Source of the DNA: Faecalicatena orotica | GTDB taxonomy: Bacteria > Bacillota > Clostridia > Lachnospirales > Lachnospiraceae | DNA: 64,000 nucleotides | Reading direction: 5' to 3' | NCBI RefSeq assembly: GCF_003149245.1 | Contig: NZ_QGDL01000005.1 | Location: forward strand, 248,001-312,000 | Shown: positions 37,799 through 47,364 of the stretch, one piece after another | How the letters are laid out: the number at the start of each line of letters is the position of its first letter | Numbering within the stretch: the stretch's first letter is position 1 | Made by a program: the position numbers and the translations under genes | Notes under the pieces: model-generated | The model's input: only the letters and a program-made list of their open reading frames with translations | Told to the model about the DNA's origin: nothing | Database searches by the model: none

Positions 37799-38983
37799 AT
37801 GAAAAATTTTGAATTCCGGAACCCTACGAAAATTATCTTTGGAAAAGGGACGGAGAAGGAAGTCGGGAAAGAATGTGCCCGATATGCAAAGAAGGTACTT
37901 TTACATTACGGAGCCGGAAGCGTTATACGAAGCGGCCTTCTGGACAAAGTGAAAAAGTCTCTTGAGGAGGCACAGGTGGAGTATGTGGAACTGGGAGGTG
38001 TAAAACCGAACCCGAGGATCAGCCTTGTCAGAGAAGCTATTGAGCTTTGCAAAAAAGAAGAGGTTGGATTCATTCTGGCTGTGGGAGGCGGCAGTGTCAT
38101 TGACTCTGCAAAGGCAGCTGCAATGGGAATCAAATATGACGGTGATGTGTGGGATTTATATGCTAAAAAAGCAGAACCGGTCGGAGCGGTAGGCGTAGGT
38201 GTCGTACTGACGATACCGGCTGCAGGCAGTGAATCCAGCAACTCGTCGGTTCTGTCCAATGAGGAGGAAGGGCTGAAACGTTCCTGCGATTCAGATGATA
38301 TTTATCCGAAATTCTCTATCCTGAACCCGGAGATTACCTATACAATGCCGAGATACCAGATCGCATGCGGATGTGTGGATATTATGGCACATATCATGGA
38401 ACGCTATTTTACACAGACACCGAACAATGGAGTATCAGACCGCATGGCCGAGGCACTTTTGAAGAACATGATCCATTTTGCACCGAAAGCTCTGGCAGAG
38501 CCGGAGAATTATGATTACCGTGCAGAAATCATGTGGAACGGGACACTTGCACATAACAATTTAATCAACTGCGGCAGACAGGCAGACTGGGCAAGCCATC
38601 CGATCGAGCATGAGCTGAGCGCAGAGTACGATATGGCTCACGGCGGCGGACTTGCAATCATCTATCCTGCATTTATGAAATATGTATACAGACAGAGACT
38701 TCCCCAATTTATCCGCTTTGCAACAGAAGTATGGGGTGTTGAGTATGACAGGGATGATGCAGAAGCAACAGCATACGAAGGCATTGTCAGATTAGAGGCG
38801 TTCTTCCGGTCACTGGGACTTCCTACAAGACTTGAGGATGCCGGAATCGAAGCCGACGATGCTAAGTTACATTTCCTGGCTAAGCGCTGTGACAGAAATG
38901 AACTTGGAAAGGTCGGACATTTTGTAGAACTGGAAACAGAGGATGTAGAAGCTATTTATCATTTAGCAAAAAAGGAGGGCTAA
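37799..38983 (+). CDS. iron-type alcohol dehydrogenase (YqhD/BdhA-like)
   Basis: NAD(P)H-dependent aldehyde reductase/alcohol dehydrogenase of 394 residues. The opening FEFRNPTKIIFGKG and the nucleotide-binding AVGGGSVIDSAKAAA near residue 98 are typical of the butanol dehydrogenase/YqhD branch. The metal ligands are in CGCVDIMAHIMER (Asp and His) and HPIEHELSAEYDMAHGGG (two His). AAAAGGAG lies eight bases before the ATG at 37799; the overlapping GTG and ATG just upstream are too close to it. GRE-activase-ADH order recalls the clostridial glycerol and propanediol gene sets. Confidence 0.9.
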   Translation: MKNFEFRNPTKIIFGKGTEKEVGKECARYAKKVLLHYGAGSVIRSGLLDKVKKSLEEAQVEYVELGGVKPNPRISLVREAIELCKKEEVGFILAVGGGSVIDSAKAAAMGIKYDGDVWDLYAKKAEPVGAVGVGVVLTIPAAGSESSNSSVLSNEEEGLKRSCDSDDIYPKFSILNPEITYTMPRYQIACGCVDIMAHIMERYFTQTPNNGVSDRMAEALLKNMIHFAPKALAEPENYDYRAEIMWNGTLAHNNLINCGRQADWASHPIEHELSAEYDMAHGGGLAIIYPAFMKYVYRQRLPQFIRFATEVWGVEYDRDDAEATAYEGIVRLEAFFRSLGLPTRLEDAGIEADDAKLHFLAKRCDRNELGKVGHFVELETEDVEAIYHLAKKEG

Positions 38984-38986
38984 GAT

Positions 38987-40411
38987 ATGCCAGAGTCAGT
39001 AGTAAAGATCGGATACGCAGCTACAAGAAGAGGCTGCTTTAATCACCCGGAGGGACATGAATTCCGCGAGAAAATCAAAGAAATGGTTTCCGGATGGGGG
39101 GCAGAACTGGTTGACATTGACGGTATTAATGACGAAGGACTTCTCGTAGAGCCGTCAGATGTGGCAAAAGCGGTAAAAGTTTTCAAGGATGCAGAGGTAG
39201 ACGGACTCTTCATTGCAAACTGCAATTTCGGTGAGGAATCTGTTGCCGCTATGGTGGCAAAGGAAGTGAATAAACCTATCCTGCTTTGGGGACCTAGGGA
39301 CAACACACCTGTACCTGATGAGGACCGCTACAGAGATACACAGTGCGGGCTGTTCGCGATTGGCAAGGCACTGCGCCGGTACAATCTGCCATTTACCTAC
39401 ATTCCGAATGTGGCACTGGAAGATCCGGTCTTTGAAAAAGGATACAAATCATTCGTGGCAGTCTGCTCCATCGTCAAGAACTTTAAGAAAACAAGAGTCC
39501 TGCAGATCAGTACCCGCCCACAGCCTTTCTGGAGCGTTATCTGTAATGAAGGCGAGCTGGTTGAGAAGTTCGGAATCGAGGTATTCCCGGTTACGATCCA
39601 GGATGTCAAGGATATGACAGAGGAATTGGAAAAAACAGACAGTCCGCTTGTTAAGGAAGCGAGGGCACGTTTTGAAAACAGCCTCTGCCTCAAAGGAATT
39701 TCAGAAGAACAGCTTATGAACAGCGTCCGCCTCTATGTGGCTGTAAAAGAACTGTGCAGGATCAATGACTGCAATTCTGTAGCAATCCACTGCTGGGGAC
39801 CGCTTCAGAAGGCAGTAAAATCAGCTACATGTACAGTGAACAGCCTTCTGACGGAAGAAGGAATCCCTGTTGCATGTGAGACAGATATACATGGCGCGAT
39901 TACATCCATTATTCTGCAGTCAGCAGTATTCTGCACGAGATCCATATTCTTTGCAGACCTGACGATCCGCCATCCGGAAAATGACAATGCAGAGCTTTTA
40001 TGGCACTGCGGAAACTTCCCGCCGTCACTGGCAAGGGAAGGGGCAGAGCACAAGGTAGAGCTTCTCTGTCAGGATCTGGGACCGATGCCGACACAGAACC
40101 ACTGGGAGATTGAACACGGAGATATTACTGTATGCCGTTTCGATGGAGATCATGGCGAATACCAGCTGCTGATCGGTGAAGGCAAAGGCGTGGATGGACC
40201 GAAGACACGCGGTACATACAGCTGGTTCGAAGTCAATGACTGGCCGATGTGGGAAGAGCACCTTGTAAAGGGCCCTTATATCCACCACTGTGCGGGAGTA
40301 CACGGCAAAGTAGCACATATCCTGTATGAAGCATGTAAATATATCGGCATAAAGGCTGATCCGGTCTCACCGACAAAGGAAGAGATTGAAGCATACTGGA
40401 GAAGCGTATAA
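38987..40411 (+). CDS. L-fucose/L-arabinose isomerase superfamily protein
   Basis: A 474-residue protein of the FucI/AraA fold, a metal-dependent aldose-ketose isomerase family. Cues are the N-terminal Rossmann-like domains with GLFIANCNFGEE and PILLWGPRDNT, and the C-terminal active-site region with Glu in ACETDIHGA, Asp in FFADLTIRHP and His in LLWHCGNFP and HHCAGVHG. True FucI has about 590 residues, so this is a shorter branch and its sugar cannot be named. It starts three bases after the ADH stop, with AAAGGAGG within that gene. In the inferred pathway it makes the ketose that the next gene product phosphorylates. Confidence 0.82.
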   Translation: MPESVVKIGYAATRRGCFNHPEGHEFREKIKEMVSGWGAELVDIDGINDEGLLVEPSDVAKAVKVFKDAEVDGLFIANCNFGEESVAAMVAKEVNKPILLWGPRDNTPVPDEDRYRDTQCGLFAIGKALRRYNLPFTYIPNVALEDPVFEKGYKSFVAVCSIVKNFKKTRVLQISTRPQPFWSVICNEGELVEKFGIEVFPVTIQDVKDMTEELEKTDSPLVKEARARFENSLCLKGISEEQLMNSVRLYVAVKELCRINDCNSVAIHCWGPLQKAVKSATCTVNSLLTEEGIPVACETDIHGAITSIILQSAVFCTRSIFFADLTIRHPENDNAELLWHCGNFPPSLAREGAEHKVELLCQDLGPMPTQNHWEIEHGDITVCRFDGDHGEYQLLIGEGKGVDGPKTRGTYSWFEVNDWPMWEEHLVKGPYIHHCAGVHGKVAHILYEACKYIGIKADPVSPTKEEIEAYWRSV

Positions 40412-40426
40412 AGCGGAGGAATGTAT

Positions 40427-41383
40427 ATGGACGTTGTAGGAGTAGGATACCCGGTGCAGGATATGCTTGTCCGGATTGAGCAGATACCAAAGGCACGTGT
40501 CCATGTCTTGTCCAAGATCCTTTCTTCCAGCTGGCAGGGGGGCGGCATGGTCTCTACAGGACTGGCCGCAGCTTCCGTGCTGGGGGCCAGGGCAGGGATT
40601 ATCGGAGTAGTGGGAGGCGATCTTTATGGGAAAGCCTGTATCAATGACTTCAAGATGAACGGAGTGGATACGAGTCATTTATACGTAGATGAAGAAGGAA
40701 CGACCAACTACACCATTGTTTTGACCGAGACATACACGAAAGAGCGCTGTTTCGTCGCGAATGACGGGAGTAAGAGGAATCTGAAGGCTGAAGAGCTGGA
40801 TGAGGCATATATAAGCCAGGCAAAATATCTGCTTGTTACAGAAATGGATGAAATTAGTATTAAGGCTGCCATCATAGCCAGAGCGAATGGCGTGAAAGTT
40901 GTCATTGATGCTGACCTTTATGAAAAAAGAACAATGGATAACATAGAACTGATTGATGTATTCATTTGTTCCGAAGAATTTTATCAGGGCATGTTCGAGG
41001 ATGAGGATTATATAGGGCACTGCAGGGAAATACAGGCAATGGGGCCGGAAGTGGCACTCGTAACGCTGGGCGACAAAGGATGCAGGGGCGTATATAAGGA
41101 TACCGTCATCGACCAGAAGGCATTTACAGAGATAGACGTTGTGGATACGAATGGGGCAGGTGATGTATTCCACGGAGCATTCATATATGGAATGCTTCAG
41201 GGCTGGGAACCGGAGTATATCGCAAGGTTTGCATCTGCTGTTTCTGCGATCAAATGTACAAGGCAGGGAGGACGTGCAGGAATCCCGGATGCAGAAACGA
41301 CCAGAAAGTTTCTGGAGACAGGCGTGATCGACTATACCGAAATTGATAAAAGGGTAGATATTTATAAAAAAGGCTTATTTTAA
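40427..41383 (+). CDS. PfkB-family carbohydrate kinase
   Basis: ATP-dependent sugar kinase of the ribokinase/PfkB family, 318 residues. It shows the N-terminal GxGGxxxN-like region as WQGGGMVSTGLAAASVLG, GVVGGDLYG, and the C-terminal anion-hole signature DTNGAGDVFHGAF with the catalytic Asp. An ATG at 40421 abuts the ribosome binding site GGAGGA; the ATG at 40427 has better spacing. It probably makes the ketose phosphate that the divergently encoded class II aldolase cleaves. It is the last gene before the lacI-type promoter. Confidence 0.88.
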   Translation: MDVVGVGYPVQDMLVRIEQIPKARVHVLSKILSSSWQGGGMVSTGLAAASVLGARAGIIGVVGGDLYGKACINDFKMNGVDTSHLYVDEEGTTNYTIVLTETYTKERCFVANDGSKRNLKAEELDEAYISQAKYLLVTEMDEISIKAAIIARANGVKVVIDADLYEKRTMDNIELIDVFICSEEFYQGMFEDEDYIGHCREIQAMGPEVALVTLGDKGCRGVYKDTVIDQKAFTEIDVVDTNGAGDVFHGAFIYGMLQGWEPEYIARFASAVSAIKCTRQGGRAGIPDAETTRKFLETGVIDYTEIDKRVDIYKKGLF

Positions 41384-41393
41384 CTCTCTTGTT

Positions 41394-41422
41394 TTGCAAA
41401 TTTGAACGTTAATATATATAAT
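41394..41422 (+). promoter_or_regulatory. lacI-type gene promoter with embedded operator
   Basis: TTGCAA (41394-41399), 17-base spacer and perfect TATAAT (41417-41422). The spacer holds TTGAACGTTAAT (41402-41413), which differs from the operator at 34876 at two positions at its left end. Position suggests autoregulation. Confidence 0.7.
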
Positions 41423-41451
41423 AGAAGAAAAAAAGAGAGGAAGCATCCATA

Positions 41452-42450
41452 ATGAATAAAAGAAAAGTAACATTGAAAGATATCGCAGAAAAAACAGGGT
41501 TTTCAATCAATACAGTATCGTTGGCAATGAAGGGACAGAGAGTGAGTGAGGATACGAGGAAACTGATTGTGGAGACAGCAGAGGAGATGGGATATATCGG
41601 AAATGCCCTTGCAAGTTCCATGCGCTCCGGCCTGACGGGCACGATTGCCATCATAGTCGGAGATATTGCCAACCCGTATTTTGCGTCAATCATTAAGGGT
41701 GCTGTGAACTTATTAAGCGCACAGCAGTACAGTGCAATCATTTACAATACAGAGGAGCGGGAAGACTATGAGAAGAATAGTATCCTTTCCGCGCTCAGAC
41801 AGAATGTAGACGGAATCTTGTATTGTCCGGTAGTAAAGGATGGACCGAATACAGAGCTGCTGGCAAAATCCAATATTCCGTTTGTGATTTTTGGAGGTAT
41901 CAGTCAGAACCCGGAAATTAATACGGTGGGACTGGATGATGAGAAAGGCGGATATATTGCAACACAGTACCTTCTGGAAAGAGGGCACAGAGACATTGTG
42001 TTTTTAAACGGACCTGATTTTGCACACAGCAGCAAAGAACGTCTGAGTGGGTATAAACAGGCTTTACTGGAGGCAGGGATTCCTTACGATGAAAGAAAAG
42101 TACTGCACTGCGACCTGAAAAACGACAAGATGATATGGGATCAGGTGAAATACCAGTTGAGCCAGGTACTCGATTATACGGGAGTAATTACTTACAGTGA
42201 TATGACAGCCATGCGGCTGTATTCACTGCTGGACAGCGAAGATTTTAAGGACAAAGCGATAAGTGCGCGGGATATTATAGGGTTTGATCATGTTATGGCG
42301 ACATTTCCTTTACCGATAAAGATTGCCAGCGTGGGAGCGAAGGATATTAAGATGTCAGTTGTTGCTACGAGTCTTCTTTTGGACCTGATACACAAAACCT
42401 CTCAGGAGGTCAAGAAAATTGTGCTGGATGTAAAGGTGTATGTCCCATAA
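41452..42450 (+). CDS. LacI/GalR-family transcriptional regulator
   Basis: A 332-residue repressor with an N-terminal LacI helix-turn-helix (LKDIAEKTGFSINTVSLAMKGQ), a hinge helix (ASSMRSGLTG) and a periplasmic-binding-protein-like effector domain (IIVGDIANPYFASIIKG, DGILYCPVV, HRDIVFLNG). It lies in the middle of the locus and has its own promoter with a candidate operator. The palindrome between the aldolase and GRE genes is its probable main target. The effector is likely a pathway sugar or sugar phosphate. Confidence 0.92.
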   Translation: MNKRKVTLKDIAEKTGFSINTVSLAMKGQRVSEDTRKLIVETAEEMGYIGNALASSMRSGLTGTIAIIVGDIANPYFASIIKGAVNLLSAQQYSAIIYNTEEREDYEKNSILSALRQNVDGILYCPVVKDGPNTELLAKSNIPFVIFGGISQNPEINTVGLDDEKGGYIATQYLLERGHRDIVFLNGPDFAHSSKERLSGYKQALLEAGIPYDERKVLHCDLKNDKMIWDQVKYQLSQVLDYTGVITYSDMTAMRLYSLLDSEDFKDKAISARDIIGFDHVMATFPLPIKIASVGAKDIKMSVVATSLLLDLIHKTSQEVKKIVLDVKVYVP

Positions 42451-42463
42451 AAAAGGAGAAGAA

Positions 42464-43114
42464 ATGGGACAGATATATGATATAACCAATGAGCGGTTTG
42501 CCCGTTATGGAAGGATTCTGGAAGGACTGCCGGTAGAGGAACTGATCCGGGTGGCCGGCAGCTTTGGCAGGGACTTTGACGGGGTGAAATATGAACGTTC
42601 AATTAAGGAACTGGAAGAAACGGAAGACTTCCGGTATATTGAACAATGGTTTGGAGGAGAAGGTGCACTTCAGTGCGGACTTTGCTGGGGACACAATATA
42701 AAAATGAATGCAGTGGAGTACCACCATTCTTCTGAAATTAATATCGGGGCGAAGGACATGGTCCTGATGCTGGGAGATCTGCGTGACGTAAAGGATAACC
42801 ACTATGACTCTGAATTGCTGGAACTGTTCTTTGTCCCGAAGGGGACTGCAGTCGAACTTTTTGGAACGACGCTGCATTTCGCACCGTGTCAGACGAGTAA
42901 TACAGGTTTTGCTACAGCGATTATTCTTCCGGAGATGACGAATGCTCCGCTAAGTGAAGAAACCAGAAAAGCAATCCCCCAGAGACAGGGCGAAGAGAGA
43001 CTGTTGTTCGGTAATAATAAGTGGATGATTGCACATCCGGAGTGTGACGATGCAAAGAACAGCTTTGCTTACCCGGGCGTGACAGGAGAGAATCGGACAG
43101 TTGTAATTGAGTAA
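42464..43114 (+). CDS. DUF4867 family protein, cupin-like
   Basis: A 216-residue protein of the uncharacterised DUF4867 family. I infer a cupin-like double-stranded beta-helix. The stretch VEYHHSSEINIG (His87, His88, Glu91) resembles cupin motif 1 and LFGTTLHFAPC (His138, Cys142) resembles motif 2, with many short beta strands between them. If a metal is bound there, a sugar isomerase or epimerase role akin to cupin lyxose or KduI-type isomerases is possible. AAGGAG precedes the ATG at 42464; the 24-base longer frame has no site. It lies between the regulator and an aldose epimerase. Confidence 0.75.
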   Translation: MGQIYDITNERFARYGRILEGLPVEELIRVAGSFGRDFDGVKYERSIKELEETEDFRYIEQWFGGEGALQCGLCWGHNIKMNAVEYHHSSEINIGAKDMVLMLGDLRDVKDNHYDSELLELFFVPKGTAVELFGTTLHFAPCQTSNTGFATAIILPEMTNAPLSEETRKAIPQRQGEERLLFGNNKWMIAHPECDDAKNSFAYPGVTGENRTVVIE

Positions 43115-43157
43115 AAGCAAAAATATCCCAGACTGATATTGAGAAGGATGTGTTCGG

Positions 43158-44117
43158 ATGAAGAAGCGATTTAATTATGAAACTATACATCACAGGGAAT
43201 ACGGGAATGTCATCGTACTGCGAAGTACAGATGAATCAGGAAAAGAACAGAAACTATATCTTGCGCCGGATTACGGCTTTAATCTGATCGGGTATGAAGC
43301 GGGACAGGAAGACCTGATTTATACCAGACCGGAAACATTGAGAAATGAAGGGTTTTCTGGAATTCCTGTTTTATACCCGACACCGAACCGTGTAAAGGAT
43401 GCAAGGTTTCAGTTTAAAGGAAAGATATATTCAATTGAAAAAAACGGTGTGCCACGGTATCTGCATGGACTTGTGTACGATGAGAAATGGACGGCGGGCC
43501 AGCCGGAGTTTACCGAACAGGGCGTGAAGGTGTGTGCATGGATCGAGTTTAAAGAGGGAAGCGCCCCTTATCAAAGCTTTCCGTGGAGGCATACCCTGAA
43601 GGTATCATGGGAGCTGACAGTGAACGGGATACGGCTGGAATATGAGGTACATAATCAGGGGCAGGAGGAACTGCCGTTCGGATTTGCAATCCACCCGTTT
43701 TTCCCGGTATATGCATTTGGTGAGACAGCAAAGATACGGGTTCCTGCGAAGCAGGTATTTGAAAGTACACCGGACCGCTTCCCGACAGGAAAGATTCTTA
43801 AGACCGGGGGGACCGGCTTCGACTTAAGCAGGCCCCGCGAGGTAACAAGCCTTTCGCTGGATGACGTATATACCGGGTTAAGTGGTCAGGAGGCGGAAAT
43901 CAGCTACGGCAGGAACCGGCTTGTATTATCTGCATCCAGTGAATTTGATAAGATGGTAGTATTTACACCGGAGGAAGATTTCTTTTGTCTGGAAAACCAG
44001 ACCTGTATGACGGACGCGCATAACTTCTATAACAAAGGATATGAAAAAAGCGGTCTGATTATTGCAGAGCCTGGCAGCGTACACAGAGGATGGATCGAAA
44101 TGACGGCATATATCTAA
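43158..44117 (+). CDS. aldose 1-epimerase (mutarotase) family protein
   Basis: Galactose mutarotase-like beta-sandwich of 319 residues. Conserved elements are the substrate Arg in YPTPNRVKDARF, the His in YLHGLVYDEKW, the catalytic His in FGFAIHPFF, Asp in SLDDVYTGL, and the final acidic region FCLENQTCMTDAHN with the catalytic Glu. It interconverts anomers of the imported sugar, or acts on a hexose phosphate as YeaD-like members do. It belongs to the same operon as the LacI and DUF4867 genes. Confidence 0.85.
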   Translation: MKKRFNYETIHHREYGNVIVLRSTDESGKEQKLYLAPDYGFNLIGYEAGQEDLIYTRPETLRNEGFSGIPVLYPTPNRVKDARFQFKGKIYSIEKNGVPRYLHGLVYDEKWTAGQPEFTEQGVKVCAWIEFKEGSAPYQSFPWRHTLKVSWELTVNGIRLEYEVHNQGQEELPFGFAIHPFFPVYAFGETAKIRVPAKQVFESTPDRFPTGKILKTGGTGFDLSRPREVTSLSLDDVYTGLSGQEAEISYGRNRLVLSASSEFDKMVVFTPEEDFFCLENQTCMTDAHNFYNKGYEKSGLIIAEPGSVHRGWIEMTAYI

Positions 44118-44178
44118 ATAATATCAGGACAGGGGATTTTTGATAAAAAATGAAGTGCGATGAAAGGGAGGTATTAAA

Positions 44179-45516
44179 ATGAAAAGAAGAGATTTATTCT
44201 CAAAAATTGCAGCGGCAGCACTGTGCGTAACGATGAGCGCGGCTCTGATTGCCGGATGTGGATCGGGATCTGATTCTAAAGATGAAGATAAGAATTCCGG
44301 TAAAGGCGGCGGAAAAACCGAGACTGTAGAGATTCTGACACAGTTCGGAGAGGCCGGCAAGAAAGCCGGGCTGGAAGCAATCAGCCGGGAAGTGGAAAAA
44401 GCACATCCGGAGTACAAGTTTGAAATTATCTGCCTGTCTTATGACAAGTATGTAGAGCGGCTGAAACAGGAAATGTCTGCTGGCGACCCTCCAAGTATTT
44501 TCACAGGACGTCCGAAAGAATTCCCCGAATTTGTCAAGGCAGGACAGGTGTATGACCTGACAAATGAGGACTTTATCAACGACTTTGATGAAAAACTCCG
44601 CGCAGAAGTAACACTGGACGGAAAAATATGGTCCGTACCATATGATAAAGAAATCTACGGTGTATTCTATCGTCAGGAGCTGCTGGATAAGTATGGCCTG
44701 GAGATTCCGACAACCAAAGCAGAATGGATCAAGGTATGTGATACCTTAAAAGAAAACGGTGTAACACCGGTTGCCTTTGGCGGCGCAGACACAGATCCGT
44801 GTAACTACACACTGGAGACTTTCTGGGATGCAGCCCTGATTGCGGGAGGCAATACCGATGCAATCCAGAAGGTTATGGACAAAGAAATTTCAATCAAAGA
44901 TGTTCCGGAATTCAAGCAGGCATTGAAAAATGCATATGAGATGCTGATTCCATATATTGAAGTAAATGACATGAGTATCACCAGAGATACTGCATATGAG
45001 AACTTCTGCTCAATGGACCGCGCATTTACAATTCACGGAAACTTCTGTGCAAGCATCCTGCGTGAAGGCGCACCTGACGGAGAGATCGGAATATTCCCAG
45101 TTCCGTGGGGCGATGACAAGTCAACAGATAAGCTCCGCTACGGCGTGGATGATGCCATGATGATCGCTGCAGAGGGCAATACGGAAGCAGCGCTGGCCTG
45201 GATGAAATATGCAACTTCAGCAGAAGGCCTAAGCATATGGGCGGATAACAGCAAGTCTTATTCAGCATCAAAACTGGTTGCTGAAATTGAGAATCCAGAT
45301 CCGATCAACCAGGATATTAACAAATATTTTGATAACGGTGAATATTATTTCAAAGGCGACCTTAAATATTTTGACGGAAGTTACCTGTCAGAGTGGCAGA
45401 ACATGGCTCAGAAATTCTTTTCAGACGGACTCGCAGCTTATGGTGACGGGAAAGATTCCGAAGAATTTGTAACAGGCTTCCTCGATGAAGTTGATTCCAG
45501 ATTTTCCGCTTTTTAA
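44179..45516 (+). CDS. extracellular sugar-binding lipoprotein (CUT1 ABC transporter)
   Basis: Solute-binding lipoprotein of 445 residues with signal peptide and lipobox IAGC, a Ser/Asp/Lys/Gly linker and a family 1 fold (EQTMSAGDPPSIFTG-like segment KQEMSAGDPPSIFTG, VPYDKEIYGVFYRQELLDKYG, GVTPVAFGGADT). Its permeases follow directly. It should bind the substrate of the GRE/isomerase locus. A GGGAGG site precedes the ATG. It resembles the lipoprotein at 18401 only in general layout. Confidence 0.9.
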   Translation: MKRRDLFSKIAAAALCVTMSAALIAGCGSGSDSKDEDKNSGKGGGKTETVEILTQFGEAGKKAGLEAISREVEKAHPEYKFEIICLSYDKYVERLKQEMSAGDPPSIFTGRPKEFPEFVKAGQVYDLTNEDFINDFDEKLRAEVTLDGKIWSVPYDKEIYGVFYRQELLDKYGLEIPTTKAEWIKVCDTLKENGVTPVAFGGADTDPCNYTLETFWDAALIAGGNTDAIQKVMDKEISIKDVPEFKQALKNAYEMLIPYIEVNDMSITRDTAYENFCSMDRAFTIHGNFCASILREGAPDGEIGIFPVPWGDDKSTDKLRYGVDDAMMIAAEGNTEAALAWMKYATSAEGLSIWADNSKSYSASKLVAEIENPDPINQDINKYFDNGEYYFKGDLKYFDGSYLSEWQNMAQKFFSDGLAAYGDGKDSEEFVTGFLDEVDSRFSAF

Positions 45517-45610
45517 GGGCATCTGGTTTTGAAAGCTTCCGCTGCCCGGCAGGGTGTGCCAGACAGGTTCTGCGGGCAGGCGGACAGCTTGGGAAAGGAA
45601 CGGTGGAAGT

Positions 45611-46453
45611 ATGAAGCGGTATTGGAAAAGAGAACGGGTTTATTTACTATTTTTGCTGCCAACGGTACTATTCATGATTGTTTTCCTGTACTATCCATTA
45701 ATCCGTGGCATCCCGATTGCCTTTACAGACTGGGACGGGTTCAGCAAGACTTCGAACTTTGTCGGACTGGATAATTTCAAGCGTATCCTGCGTGATATCA
45801 ATATCCCGAGGGATTTAAAGAATACACTCCTGTTTACAGCGATTGAAACTGTCATCTGTAATGTGATCGGGCTAGCTATGGCACTTGCGGTAAAGAAAGC
45901 AACCAAGTTAAACAACCTGTTAAGAACATTGTTTTTTATGCCTTTTGTAATCAGTCTGGTTTTATCATCATATATGGTACAGTACCTTATCTATCAGGTA
46001 TGCCAGACCTTCTCATGGACCAGCCCTCTGGCTGTGCCCAGCCAGGTAATTCCGGGTCTTGCCCTGATTGCCATATGGCGTGATTCCGGATACTGTATGA
46101 TTATTTACATAGCGGCTATTCTGGGTGTAGATGAAAGTATGTACGAAAGTGCCTCTATAGAAGGGGCGACAAGGTTCCAGCAGTTCAGAAAAATTACGAT
46201 GCCGATGATAGTACCTGCATTTACAGCTAACGTAACGCTGCTTTTGTCCTGGGGACTGAAGTTATTCGATTACTCTATGACAGCGGTAAAAGGAGATGCA
46301 TCAGAGTCCATCAATGTCTATGTATACAGGATGATCTTCCCGGGATATCAGGCTGGATACGGGCAGGCGGTCGCACTGGTATGGCTGATTGTCGTATTTA
46401 TCATTACTAACTTTGTATCGAAAACATTACGAAAGAGGGAGGTAGAACTATGA
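45611..46453 (+). CDS. sugar ABC transporter permease, MalF/UgpA type
   Basis: First permease of the second CUT1 system, 280 residues with six membrane segments. The family pattern PLIRGIPIAFTDWDGF is near the N terminus and the EAA loop (MYESASIEGATRFQQFRKITMP) is near residue 185. The ATG at 45611 is preferred; a longer frame beginning at 45554 adds a basic, non-conserved stretch without a site. It overlaps the next gene by four bases (ATGA). Confidence 0.9.
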   Translation: MKRYWKRERVYLLFLLPTVLFMIVFLYYPLIRGIPIAFTDWDGFSKTSNFVGLDNFKRILRDINIPRDLKNTLLFTAIETVICNVIGLAMALAVKKATKLNNLLRTLFFMPFVISLVLSSYMVQYLIYQVCQTFSWTSPLAVPSQVIPGLALIAIWRDSGYCMIIYIAAILGVDESMYESASIEGATRFQQFRKITMPMIVPAFTANVTLLLSWGLKLFDYSMTAVKGDASESINVYVYRMIFPGYQAGYGQAVALVWLIVVFIITNFVSKTLRKREVEL

Positions 46454-47295
46454 CAAGGAAAAAACGTCTCTCTTCTGTATTACAGAATATATTTAAGATT
46501 GCCGTACTGGTTCTCTTTATGAGCCCGTTTTATGTGGCACTGAATTATGCACTTAAGACAAAACAGGAGATTGCACAGACCGGTCTGGCGTGGCCGAAAG
46601 AACTGCACTTTGAGAATTTTACGGAAGCGATCCGCCAGACTTATGTCGCAGGAATGCCTTTCTTTAAAGTACTGATGAATACTGTGATTGCTACATTGGT
46701 AGGTACGGCACTTATTGTATTTATTTCCGCTATGGCGGCGTATGCAATTGCACGCAGGAAAGGAAAAATATATTCCATCTGTTACACGCTGATGGTTGTT
46801 ACATTACTTGTGCCGATCCAGGCATATATGTTCCCTCTGTATGATGAACTGAGGGGGATGGGACTGCTGAATACGAACCTTGGCTTTATATTGGCGAAGG
46901 TCGGGGCACAGGTCGGGTACAGTGTCATCATTACGACCGGATTCGTAAAAAATATTTCGGTGGAAATAGAGGAAGCAGCACTGATTGACGGGGCCAGTAT
47001 CCCGAAAATGTTTGTAAAGATTGTCATGCCGCTTCTGAAACCTATTTTCATGACCTCAATTGTCATCAATGCACTGAGTATCTGGAATGATTTCGGACTG
47101 GCGTTCATCGTACTGACGAAGCCGGCGAATTATGTACTGCCTTTGCTTCAGTTTACATTTATTACATCGAATACATCTATGTTGAATCTGGCATTTGCAT
47201 TATTCCTCCTGACAATGATTCCGATCCTGCTTCTGTATTTGTTCCTGCAGAAATACATAGTCAGTGGTATCATGCTCGGCTCGGTGAAGGGGTAA
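46450..47295 (+). CDS. sugar ABC transporter permease, MalG/UgpE type
   Basis: Second permease, 281 residues, six membrane segments, EAA loop IEEAALIDGASIPKMFVKIVMP near residue 180 and C-terminal YIVSGIMLGSVKG. It starts inside the end of the first permease. As with the first CUT1 system, no ATPase gene is linked. Confidence 0.92.
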   Translation: MTRKKRLSSVLQNIFKIAVLVLFMSPFYVALNYALKTKQEIAQTGLAWPKELHFENFTEAIRQTYVAGMPFFKVLMNTVIATLVGTALIVFISAMAAYAIARRKGKIYSICYTLMVVTLLVPIQAYMFPLYDELRGMGLLNTNLGFILAKVGAQVGYSVIITTGFVKNISVEIEEAALIDGASIPKMFVKIVMPLLKPIFMTSIVINALSIWNDFGLAFIVLTKPANYVLPLLQFTFITSNTSMLNLAFALFLLTMIPILLLYLFLQKYIVSGIMLGSVKG

Positions 47296-47364
47296 GTGAC
47301 TTCGGGAAAAGGAAAAGCGGTACAGTGAAAATAAGTTATTGAAAGATAAGGAGACTTGTATAAT

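Noticed and set aside
34923-38983. Calling the GRE-activase-ADH set the glycerol-to-1,3-propanediol system
   Set aside because: The order matches the clostridial dha genes and glpK is near, but the GRE is too short and divergent, and the unit shares control with sugar genes.
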